From assembly GCA_019038735.1 (NCBI GenBank), contig JAHOYW010000148.1, positions 1 through 7,300 of the forward strand: a stretch of DNA of 7,300 nt, read 5' to 3'. Position 1 is the first letter of the stretch. The number at the start of each line of letters is the position of its first letter. This stretch comes from Victivallales bacterium (GTDB lineage: Bacteria; Verrucomicrobiota; Lentisphaeria; Victivallales; Victivallaceae). Below are positions 1-6,499 of this stretch, in pieces. The position numbers and the translations under genes are program-made. Below the pieces are notes generated by a model. That model was not told the origin of the DNA and made no database searches. It saw nothing but the letters and a program-made list of their open reading frames with translations.

Positions 1-330
1 GAACAATGCAAAGAACAAAAAATTGATTATACTGTCGGAAAATTTCCTTTTGCGGCTCTGGGTAAAGCAATGGCTATTGAAGAAACTGACGGCATGGTCA
101 AAATCATTGCCGACAGTCAAACAGACCAGGTACTGGGAGTTCATATTATCGGAGCACATGCTACTGATTTGATCGCCGAAGCTGTTCCGGCAATGCAACT
201 GGAAAACACAGCCAGAGAACTCGGTAGAGCCATTCATGCGCATCCGACTCTTGGTGAAGCGATGATGGAAGCGGCTCACGCGGTTCATGGTGAATGCGCA
301 CATATTCCTGTTCGTAAAAAGAGAAAATAA
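1..330 (+). CDS. lpdA: Dihydrolipoyl dehydrogenase (E3), C-terminal fragment
   Basis: This is the last 109 codons of a gene cut by the left window edge; frame 1 is open from base 1, so the internal ATG at 70 is not the start. The product is the C-terminal dimerisation domain of a class I pyridine nucleotide-disulfide oxidoreductase. The family's catalytic signature HAHPT is visible at fragment residues 79-83, with the His81/Glu86 pair that forms the proton-relay dyad at the partner subunit's active site. The preceding stretch (GVHIIGAHATDLIAEA, residues 47-62) is also typical of E3. The FAD- and NAD-binding domains and the redox-active cysteines lie outside the window. The enzyme reoxidises dihydrolipoyl groups of 2-oxoacid dehydrogenase or glycine cleavage complexes, which fits the lipA gene about 4 kb away. 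The tail ends in a basic RKKRK. Related flavoprotein reductases share the fold, but HAHPT plus this tail favours E3. Confidence 0.93.
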   Translation, partial: EQCKEQKIDYTVGKFPFAALGKAMAIEETDGMVKIIADSQTDQVLGVHIIGAHATDLIAEAVPAMQLENTARELGRAIHAHPTLGEAMMEAAHAVHGECAHIPVRKKRK

Positions 331-412
331 TAATTTTTATATTCTTGATTCTTTACATATTCAGGTGTATCTTTTTAAAATAAATCAGCAATATTTATAA
401 AATTGGAATGTT
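331..412 (+). promoter_or_regulatory. Intergenic spacer with candidate sigma-70-type promoter for the response regulator
   Basis: The 82-bp spacer between the dehydrogenase stop and the response regulator is very AT-rich. It contains TTTACA at 352-357 (five of six matches to the -35 consensus) and, 18 bp later, TAAAAT at 376-381 (five of six matches to the -10 consensus). This would place transcription start near 388 and give a leader of about 25-30 nt. No hairpin followed by a T-run is visible, so read-through from the dehydrogenase gene is also possible. AT-rich DNA yields such matches by chance, hence the modest confidence. Confidence 0.35.
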
Positions 413-1522
413 TTGAACATGCTTAAAAATAATAGAATCTTAATTGTCGATGATCAGGAAGACCTGCGCGAACAGTTAGGACAATTACTGGTCAGCAGTG
501 GTCAACCGAATAAAACAAGTACATTAGTTCAAAGTATGCGTGAACGCTTGATGGGAATTGAGGACGAAAAACACGCTGCTCCCAAGCTTGTACCTCAATA
601 TGATATTGATACCGCCGGACAAGGCGAAGAAGCTTTCGAAATGGTAAAGGCCGCCATCGACAACAAGGCGCCTTATGCTGTTCTTTTTACCGATATGCGT
701 ATGCCACCGGGCTGGGATGGACTTAAGACTGCCAAGAAAATTCGTGAAATTGATAAACATATCGAAATTGTGATTATGACCGCCTACGCAGACCATAATC
801 AGGGCACTATTGCCTCTGAAGTGGGAATGCCGGAAAAACTTCTTTATATCAAAAAACCATTCCAAACTGAAGAAATTTTTCAACTCGCCATGTCCTTGAC
901 TGCAAAATGGAGCAGTGAGAATCTTGAACGCATACGTCGTGGCTGGCTCGAAAAAGCTCTTGTCTGCATGCGTAGTGCAAGACATTATAGTGATGAAGAA
1001 AATTCCAATTACATTGCCACACTAAATTCCTTTTTATCATTTTTGAATGCTGAAAAAGGAACAATTGCTGAATGGGACGAAAAATTGAAAGAATGGGTTT
1101 TAAAAGGCTCTAAGAATATTGAAGATGCTTCCGCTAAGGAATTTTTCAAAACTAATTCCAAGCAACTACTTAAAAACAATACAATTCAAAATAATGTTGA
1201 TGGTGTTTATGTAATTCCAGTGAAAAGCAGTGAATGCTCTGTGGTAATAGGAATTTATAATCCAAAGACTCAGACTGACCCCGAGTGGTATAAATTGCTG
1301 AATATGTTACTGATAACATCAATTGAAGGATTGGAGAATGCTTCAAAAAATTCAAAAATTTACTGTAAATCAAATCCTGCCTGTAAAAATTCATTACTTT
1401 TTAAGGAAATACATTCCAAGATGGATGAATTGCGGAAAGAACATGAATCAGATAAAACCATACAGGATTTTATCCAAAAAGTAGAAGACTTCATCGAATC
1501 TCTTAAAGAAAAAGTACATTAA
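413..1522 (+). CDS. Response regulator: receiver domain plus GAF-like C-terminal region
   Basis: Numbered from TTG at 413 (369 aa); ATG at 419 (367 aa) is equally or more likely. Both starts have only a weak GGA at 405-407, and the homologous region begins just after the ATG. The receiver domain spans about residues 6-165. It has the acidic pair Asp13-Asp14, phosphoacceptor Asp94 in TDMRMPPGWDG, the switch threonine Thr123 in MTAYAD and Lys148 in IKKPF. Asp14 to Asp94 is about 35 residues longer than in CheY, owing to a charged insert (about 31-66). MPPGWDG and KKPF marks a receiver subfamily that I know with HNxGN-type histidine kinases, such as the one at 2659-4230. Residues 170-310 look like a degenerate GAF-type sensory fold. 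Residues 325-369 are charged and probably coiled-coil. No helix-turn-helix, AAA+, GGDEF, EAL or HD-GYP motif is visible, so the output is unknown, perhaps protein-protein. Confidence 0.85.
   Translation: MNMLKNNRILIVDDQEDLREQLGQLLVSSGQPNKTSTLVQSMRERLMGIEDEKHAAPKLVPQYDIDTAGQGEEAFEMVKAAIDNKAPYAVLFTDMRMPPGWDGLKTAKKIREIDKHIEIVIMTAYADHNQGTIASEVGMPEKLLYIKKPFQTEEIFQLAMSLTAKWSSENLERIRRGWLEKALVCMRSARHYSDEENSNYIATLNSFLSFLNAEKGTIAEWDEKLKEWVLKGSKNIEDASAKEFFKTNSKQLLKNNTIQNNVDGVYVIPVKSSECSVVIGIYNPKTQTDPEWYKLLNMLLITSIEGLENASKNSKIYCKSNPACKNSLLFKEIHSKMDELRKEHESDKTIQDFIQKVEDFIESLKEKVH
1519..1522. other. Overlapping convergent stop codons (shared TTAA)
   Basis: The response regulator stop TAA occupies 1520-1522 on the + strand, and the glycosyltransferase stop TAA occupies 1521-1519 on the - strand. 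The palindrome TTAA therefore ends both reading frames. No bidirectional terminator can lie between the genes, so each transcript must run into the other gene's 3' coding region unless termination happens inside coding sequence. Confidence 0.95.
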
Positions 1523-2652
1523 TTATTTGTTTTAATTGCAAGTAGTTGATCAGCCATATTAACGGCTGTCTTTGCCCAATAGTATTGACATACTAATTCT
1601 TCCGGAGATACTGGCGCGTTTGCCCATAAATCACCTTTCTTTGAACAAAAATCAAGTAGCATTGCTCCGAGGTCATCGGCACTTTCTTTATAGAAAAAGC
1701 ACTCGCGTTCAGGGTGCTCTGCTAAAGCTAAGACCTCAGGATACGCTAGGCGTTCCGGCAATAAAGGATAGGCTCCCGCAGCGATGGATTCCACTACGCT
1801 TATTCCAAAAAACTCATGAATAGCTGTTGATACTACTATGTCTGCTTCTGCTAATATTTCCAGATATTTTCCCCGCGAATCAGCATATCCCCAATTTATT
1901 ATTTGATCGGAAAATTCTTTTTTCGCATAAGCGAATTCCTTTGGTACGCGATGAGCTTTTTCGCCGATTACACTCAGATGGAAATCTATTTTATTTTTTC
2001 GCAACAATCTTAAAGCCCGAAAAAAGTCTTTAGGGTTTTTATCCGCTTCCCAGCGTGCCGCCCATAAAATATGTTTTGGATAATTATTTTTGCTATTTTG
2101 CTTCAGCGGAAGCTCTATACCCGGCGGGAATATTTTACTTTTCTGCCGGATAGTTTCAATTGCCGCTAAAGGTTTATTATCCGGCATTCCTTCGAAAAAA
2201 CCTGCTAATTTATCGAGAAAAGTATCACGATTATATGCGGAATTAAACCAGACTTGTTCCGCGGCTAAAGCTGATTTAAAGTTCACCAGGACTGTATTCT
2301 GATCACGTCGTTCCGCATCATGAATAGGATAAACCAATTGGTTTTCATGGAAATACACTACTGCCGGCAAATTACGCAGAGACTTCGGAGCTAAGCCTCT
2401 GAACTCAGGCAGATTTAACATAGACGAACAAAAAATAAGGTCAAAATTAAGTTGATCCGGCGAGAGGGCATTCAATTTCTCAGCAAAATATATTGCCGCG
2501 TGACGGGTACGCCAACGCCAGAATTTATCAGGTAGCCCAAAGATCGTAAAATCTAAATTGCAGTTCTCCATCCATTGATCCAAAAAGGCACGGTGACTGC
2601 CGCCATAAAAAGGTTCAAGAACAAGTATTCTTCTGTTCATAATATTGGTCAT
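1519..2652 (-). CDS. DUF3524 / GT-B glycosyltransferase, homologue of tRNA-queuosine alpha-mannosyltransferase (QTMAN/GTDC1)
   Basis: A complete 377-aa protein. The N-terminal half has the DUF3524 hallmarks: LEPFYGGSHRAFLD (residues 12-25), KFWRWRTRHAA (43-53) and FHENQLVYP (101-109, His102). The C-terminal half is a GT4-type nucleotide-sugar domain with WAARWEADKNP (197-207) and HEFFGISVVESIAAGAYPLL (279-298), whose Glu280 and Glu288 form the EX7E motif of retaining GT-B enzymes. The animal member of this family adds mannose from GDP-mannose to queuosine-34 of tRNA-Asp. A similar role here is inferred; the bacterial acceptor could be different. There is no signal peptide, so it should be cytosolic. 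The gene starts 6 bp after the histidine kinase stop, so translational coupling is likely. No clear Shine-Dalgarno sequence precedes ATG 2652 or the in-frame ATG at 2640. Its stop overlaps that of the convergent response regulator. Confidence 0.85.
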   Translation of the reverse strand: MTNIMNRRILVLEPFYGGSHRAFLDQWMENCNLDFTIFGLPDKFWRWRTRHAAIYFAEKLNALSPDQLNFDLIFCSSMLNLPEFRGLAPKSLRNLPAVVYFHENQLVYPIHDAERRDQNTVLVNFKSALAAEQVWFNSAYNRDTFLDKLAGFFEGMPDNKPLAAIETIRQKSKIFPPGIELPLKQNSKNNYPKHILWAARWEADKNPKDFFRALRLLRKNKIDFHLSVIGEKAHRVPKEFAYAKKEFSDQIINWGYADSRGKYLEILAEADIVVSTAIHEFFGISVVESIAAGAYPLLPERLAYPEVLALAEHPERECFFYKESADDLGAMLLDFCSKKGDLWANAPVSPEELVCQYYWAKTAVNMADQLLAIKTNN

Positions 2653-2658
2653 TGATGA

Positions 2659-4230
2659 TTAAAATTGTTCAGCAATGGGAATAGAAATTGTAAAACTTGT
2701 TCCTTTGCCAACTTCTGTATCTATTTTAACTTCTCCGCCGTATTTCTTGATGCAATCCAGACAGAAATGCAATCCAATACCGCGTCTACTATTATTATTT
2801 TTTGTCTTCGTGGAAAATCCGAAAAGAAACATTTTTTCTTTCACTTTATCCGTTATTCCTGATCCATTATCTTTAATTATTATAATCGCGTAGTTTTTAT
2901 CATTTTGTTTTTCCGTTTTCAAGACTATACTCACGCCATATTTTTTAGTCTTATCATTTTCCGTTTCCATGGCTTCAATGGCATTTTTAATGAAATTGAT
3001 AAACACCTGCGTCAGCATTGACGCATCAACCAGCACTTCAGGAACTTTATCATTCAAGTTCATTTCAATCTTGTAAGCACGTTTATTGAATGATTCGTCA
3101 AAAATGCTTATCGATGATTCGATAACTTTTTTCAAGTTGGTCATGTTTTCGGTACCCAACTCACCCATAAAACGTTGCTGCAATTCAATAATTTCGCTAA
3201 TGTGAAATAACTTACTAGCCATAGATTTAAGCAGTACTGCACTCTCGCCGGTATTGTCTTCGACATGACCAAGCAATTTTTTCATAATTGCAAAATATTC
3301 TTTCCCTTGTGGATCATCCTGGAGAAATTTATCCAAACCGCCTTGCGCAAGTTCTTTTTCCATACGCGGTATAATCATTTCAAGAATAAGATTTTCCGGA
3401 CGGTCATCAGGCTTCACATTGAATTTTTCAAGCAAGCCGGTAACCGCAAGTTTAGCAATTGTTACAGCATTACCAATATTATGAATAATACCTGAAGATA
3501 CTTGCGTCATACCTTCTTCACGAGCAACCTGAATCTGACTTTCATATTCCTGGCGTTGCTTGAAAGCTTTAATTACTTCAAGACAGAGCGAAGCGATTTC
3601 AGCCAGACGTATTAGATAGACTCCGTCATTAGGAGATAGTGAATAAGCATCAAAATCACCTCTTGACGTAACGATAATGCATCCATAAATCTCATCATCA
3701 ATTTTAATAGGAGCCATCAGTGAAAACGGAGCTTCTTTTGTAAAGTTCTCAGGGAATGACTCAGGTGCATCCTGATTAAAAAAGACAAATCCTTTCGTTC
3801 CACAAAGTTTTTTAAGATCATTTGTTGTAAACTTTGTTTTAAAGCCGCGCATGAACTCAGTATGCTTTTTTTCACGAGAAAGCAATTGACTTTCAATTTG
3901 CGCACTCACTTCCTTCAAAGGAGGAAAAGTCCCAGCCACCGAACAACCAAAAAAATAATCTTCTTCCCCTTTAAGCAGAATCGCTCCACCGTTAGCTTTC
4001 AGTGATCTTACAGTATATTTAATAAAATAGGGTAAAAATTCTTTTTCTTTGCTTTGCGAGGCGATAACTTTTCTGGATAAACGCAGAATATCAGCGGTAG
4101 CGTTACGTTCCTTGCTAACACCTTTGAACAAACTAGCCGAGATGCGTTTTGCTATAATTAATTTAGTTCGTAGAATAACGATAAATACCGCAAACAGTAC
4201 TGTTAGTGTGCTTAATAGAATAAGTAGCAT
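2659..4230 (-). CDS. Membrane-anchored sensor histidine kinase with GAF-like domain and HNIGN-type H-box
   Basis: A complete 523-aa protein. Residues 2-20 are one hydrophobic segment followed by basic residues, which suggests a membrane anchor with no sizeable external sensor. About residues 60-220 resemble a GAF domain (GGAILLKGEE at 81-90, MAPIKIDDEIYGCIIVTS at 172-189). A short coiled coil leads to the phosphoacceptor His250 in SSGIIHNIGNAVTIAKL. The long helical region after it contains DDPQGK (305-310) and HISEIIELQQRF (343-354), a pattern I recognise from the HNVGN family of kinases. The ATPase domain has the N-box (Asn412, Asn416), the G1 box DNGSG (454-458), the F-box region LFGFSTK (469-475), the G2 box RRGIGLH (482-488) and GKGTSF (508-513). 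All catalytic elements look intact. It probably phosphorylates the regulator at 413-1522. The signal is unknown; GAF-like placement suggests an intracellular ligand. Confidence 0.92.
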   Translation of the reverse strand: MLLILLSTLTVLFAVFIVILRTKLIIAKRISASLFKGVSKERNATADILRLSRKVIASQSKEKEFLPYFIKYTVRSLKANGGAILLKGEEDYFFGCSVAGTFPPLKEVSAQIESQLLSREKKHTEFMRGFKTKFTTNDLKKLCGTKGFVFFNQDAPESFPENFTKEAPFSLMAPIKIDDEIYGCIIVTSRGDFDAYSLSPNDGVYLIRLAEIASLCLEVIKAFKQRQEYESQIQVAREEGMTQVSSGIIHNIGNAVTIAKLAVTGLLEKFNVKPDDRPENLILEMIIPRMEKELAQGGLDKFLQDDPQGKEYFAIMKKLLGHVEDNTGESAVLLKSMASKLFHISEIIELQQRFMGELGTENMTNLKKVIESSISIFDESFNKRAYKIEMNLNDKVPEVLVDASMLTQVFINFIKNAIEAMETENDKTKKYGVSIVLKTEKQNDKNYAIIIIKDNGSGITDKVKEKMFLFGFSTKTKNNNSRRGIGLHFCLDCIKKYGGEVKIDTEVGKGTSFTISIPIAEQF

Positions 4231-4238
4231 TTTATTAA

Positions 4239-5114
4239 TTATCCCTTGTTATTTTTCGAAAATAATTTTTCTGCATTATACGAACTACGAACCAGCGGTG
4301 CACTGGCAACAAAATCAAATCCTATTTTTCTAGCAAATCTTGCCCACTCATCAAATTTTTCCGGCTTAACATAACGATCTAATTTCCAATGGGAATTAGA
4401 TGGCGGCAAGTATTGACCAATAGTTAATATACTCACCTTATTTTTTTTCAATTCTTTTAAAGTTTCAAGAACTTCTTCATCTTTTTCACCAAGTCCCACC
4501 ATTAAACCTGATTTAACAGGAATCCGACCATTTGTCAATTCATAAGCATTACGTAAAACCCGCATCGAACGGTCATAAGTCGCTTTGTCACGGATTTGTT
4601 CCGCGATACGCCTGACTGTTTCAACATTATGGTTGAAAACTGTCGGTCCTGCCTCAAGTACAGTTTTCAAAGCATCAATATTACCATTAAAGTCAGAGCT
4701 TAATACTTCTATTTCCGTTCCCGGCACTTCTTGATGCAATGCATTGATTATCGCCGCAAACTGACTGGCTCCACCATCTGATAGATCATCACGAGTAACA
4801 CAAGTAATAACCACATATTTAAGTTTCATGCGTTTTACCGCTTCAACTAAATTACCTACTTCTTCCGGATCCGGCGGAGCCGGATTCGCGTTATGTGTGA
4901 CCGCGCAAAATTTACAATTTCGCGTGCATTCGTCTCCAAGAATCATAAAAGTAGCAGTACCGCGATGCCAGCATTCTCCCAAATTAGGACAATGGGCACT
5001 GGCACAAACTGAATTCAATTTCAGTTCATCAATAAGACCTGCCACTTTATTACGATTTGCGCCGCAATTTACTTTCACTCTAATCCACGGCGGTAATTTT
5101 AGTCGCTTTTGCAT
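4239..5114 (-). CDS. lipA: Lipoyl synthase (radical SAM)
   Basis: A complete 291-aa protein, somewhat shorter than the E. coli enzyme but covering the whole core. It converts protein-bound octanoyl groups to lipoyl groups by inserting two sulfurs at C6 and C8. Both [4Fe-4S] sites are visible: the auxiliary sulfur-donor cluster motif CX4CX5C (Cys37, Cys42, Cys48) and the radical-SAM motif CX3CX2C (Cys63, Cys67, Cys70). The C-terminal RSSYNAE (276-282) supplies the family's conserved serine ligand to the auxiliary cluster. Further signatures are PNLGECW (43-49), TRDDLSDGGA (107-116), NHNVETV (161-167), KSGLMVGLGE (201-210) and QYLPPS (234-239). No lipB or lplA is in the window. The gene lies 34 bp after the ketoacyl synthase, whose pathway provides octanoyl-ACP, and directly before the histidine kinase. 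The start at 5114 has only a weak A-rich upstream region. Confidence 0.98.
   Translation of the reverse strand: MQKRLKLPPWIRVKVNCGANRNKVAGLIDELKLNSVCASAHCPNLGECWHRGTATFMILGDECTRNCKFCAVTHNANPAPPDPEEVGNLVEAVKRMKLKYVVITCVTRDDLSDGGASQFAAIINALHQEVPGTEIEVLSSDFNGNIDALKTVLEAGPTVFNHNVETVRRIAEQIRDKATYDRSMRVLRNAYELTNGRIPVKSGLMVGLGEKDEEVLETLKELKKNKVSILTIGQYLPPSNSHWKLDRYVKPEKFDEWARFARKIGFDFVASAPLVRSSYNAEKLFSKNNKG
4242..4247 (-). promoter_or_regulatory. Ribosome binding site of the histidine kinase, inside the end of lipA
   Basis: On the - strand AAGGGA lies within the last two sense codons of lipA and sits 11 nt before the kinase ATG (4230). Because the kinase Shine-Dalgarno is covered by ribosomes finishing lipA and the gap is 8 bp, the two genes are probably translationally coupled and on one mRNA. 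Confidence 0.6.
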
Positions 5115-5148
5115 TTATATATGTAACTTTTTTGTTATCAAACAAGTT

Positions 5149-6378
5149 TTATACTGCGGAAATAAGCAAAGATACGTTTGATCCGCCAAAGGCGAAACTA
5201 TTACTTAAAGCATGTTTTATATTGACATTTTTACGTGTTTCGAGCACAAAATCTGCTGATTTAAATTCTTCTTCAGGATTTTCCAGATTCAAGGAAGGAC
5301 TAATAAAATTGTTCTCAATCATCATACTGGTAAATATTATTTCAACCGCGCCCGTTGCTCCAACCATGTGTCCGGTTTGAGATTTAGTGCTGTTGATTGC
5401 CGGAGCGTTACCAAAAACTTCTTGTATCGCCCGCATTTCAATCGGGTCGCCGATCATTGTAGCAGTTCCATGAGTATTGATATAATCAATATCCGCGGGA
5501 ACAAGACCCGCAGTAGTCAAAGCGCCACGCATAACCGCGACACTTGCGTCTTTGTCAGGCACTACCATATCAGTGGCATTACTATTAGCATAAGCACCGG
5601 AAATTTGTGAGATTGCTTTAACATTGCGTTCTTTCAGACTTTCTTCAGATTCTAAAACCATAAAACCGGCACCCTCAGCAAGGACGAATCCATCACGGTC
5701 GGCGGCAAATGGACGACTGGCTTTTTCAGGACAGTCATTATAATTTTTAGCTAAAGCGCGAATCGCGGTAAAACCAAGTGCCTGAACCCAGTCAGTCTGT
5801 TCAGCTCCACCACAAATAACAATATCGTACAAACCTGATTCAATCATTCTTGCGGCTAACATTGTGGCATGCGTGCTACTGGCGCAGGCGGCACTTATAT
5901 CATATGCTTCTCCGGTGAAGCCAAAAATCAAGGATAGGTTAGAAACTGCCGAGGACGGCATTATACGCGGAACTATGCAAGGATTTATCTTGCGTAATGA
6001 CATTGTTCTTAAATAAAGTTCAGTAGAACCATAAATTTCTTCATAACTGGTACCGGCAACACCGCTAATTACAGCAATACGCTTAGTCGCGATATATTCA
6101 GGCGTTAAATTTGCTTCAGCAAGAGCTTCTTCAACAGCCAATACCGCCATAACTGAATTGTGAGCCATAAAGCGTTTACGCTTACGGTCCAAATGCTGAC
6201 TTTCAGCATCGGTATCGGTATTGACGATGCCAGCGACACTGCTCAATACACCTTTTTCAGCCCATTCAGGAACAAAAACCACTCCTGATTTTCCTTCGCG
6301 CAAGGCTATTTCATTAATTGCTTTACCATGCCCCAGCGGAGTAATCAAGCCACGTCCTGTAATAAAAACTTTTTTCAT
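5149..6378 (-). CDS. Beta-ketoacyl-ACP synthase, FabB-like (KAS I type)
   Basis: A complete 409-aa condensing enzyme of type II fatty acid synthesis: it joins malonyl-ACP to an acyl chain with loss of CO2. The Cys-His-His triad and its lysine are present: Cys165 in SAACASSTH, His303 in NTHGTAT, Lys332 in STKSQTGH and His337. The C-terminal gating loop NSFAFGGSN is at 393-401. Several stretches resemble E. coli FabB rather than FabF: RKRKRFMAHNS (65-75), the CASS nucleophile context, and YNDCPEKASRPFAADRDGF (213-231). FabB-type enzymes can elongate unsaturated intermediates when a FabA-like isomerase is present; none is seen here. The automatic name could be fabF, so I leave the symbol blank. 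AAAAGG at 6389-6384 is a good ribosome site 5 nt before the ATG. It is probably the first gene of the fabB-like/lipA/kinase/glycosyltransferase run and could help supply octanoyl-ACP for lipoate. Confidence 0.93.
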   Translation of the reverse strand: MKKVFITGRGLITPLGHGKAINEIALREGKSGVVFVPEWAEKGVLSSVAGIVNTDTDAESQHLDRKRKRFMAHNSVMAVLAVEEALAEANLTPEYIATKRIAVISGVAGTSYEEIYGSTELYLRTMSLRKINPCIVPRIMPSSAVSNLSLIFGFTGEAYDISAACASSTHATMLAARMIESGLYDIVICGGAEQTDWVQALGFTAIRALAKNYNDCPEKASRPFAADRDGFVLAEGAGFMVLESEESLKERNVKAISQISGAYANSNATDMVVPDKDASVAVMRGALTTAGLVPADIDYINTHGTATMIGDPIEMRAIQEVFGNAPAINSTKSQTGHMVGATGAVEIIFTSMMIENNFISPSLNLENPEEEFKSADFVLETRKNVNIKHALSNSFAFGGSNVSLLISAV

Positions 6379-6470
6379 CTATACCTTTTATCTTTTAAAT
6401 TGCTACAAGTTTTACTTTAAAAGCATACTCTAACAATAACCATTTTTATCTTAAATTCTACTGTAAAACT
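6379..6470 (-). promoter_or_regulatory. Spacer upstream of the FabB-like gene, probable promoter region
   Basis: If the hairpin at 6471-6499 terminates the YbbR transcript, the FabB-like gene needs its own promoter here. The best match I see on the - strand is TTGTTA, then 16 bp, then TAAAAC. Each box matches only four of six consensus positions. This is a weak assignment; the spacer is otherwise featureless AT-rich DNA. Confidence 0.22.
6384..6389 (-). promoter_or_regulatory. Ribosome binding site of the FabB-like gene
   Basis: AAAAGG on the - strand, 5 nt before the ATG at 6378. It supports this start and is the only well-placed purine-rich site in the 119-bp spacer. Confidence 0.5.
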
Positions 6471-6499
6471 AAAAAAAAAAGGAAATCTGACAATTCCTT
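6471..6499 (-). terminator. Weak intrinsic terminator of the YbbR-like gene
   Basis: On the - strand AAGGAA (6499-6494) can pair with TTCCTT (6484-6479) across a 9-nt loop, followed directly by eight more T residues. The stem begins inside the stop codon of the YbbR-like gene. Only two G-C pairs are present, so termination may be partial. On the + strand the run is A10, which does not form a terminator. Confidence 0.45.

Noticed and set aside
408..416. Two-codon reading frame ATG TTT TGA just before the response regulator start
   Set aside because: It could be read as a minimal upstream ORF, but there is no strong ribosome site and such short frames are common by chance in AT-rich leaders.
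524..985. 153-codon - strand frame opposite the response regulator
   Set aside because: The + strand frame carries all receiver catalytic residues; the - frame is unlike any protein family.
3917..3924. Perfect Shine-Dalgarno-like AAAGGAGG on the + strand
   Set aside because: It lies within the kinase gene on the opposite strand, and no start codon with a meaningful frame follows at suitable distance.
5132..5145. Inverted repeat TTGTT-ATCA-AACAA in the fabB-lipA spacer
   Set aside because: Only five A-T-dominated pairs without a T-run after it; easily chance in this base composition. Too weak for a terminator or operator call.
5115..5148. Promoter-like boxes (TTGATA, then TATAAA) upstream of lipA on the - strand
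   Set aside because: The -10-like box touches the lipA ATG, so transcription would begin inside the gene. The short spacer suits co-transcription with the upstream gene better.
4828..5181. 117-codon + strand reading frame antisense to lipA
   Set aside because: It runs opposite the intact lipA with all its cysteine motifs, resembles no family I know, and extends into the fabB-lipA spacer. It is a shadow frame.
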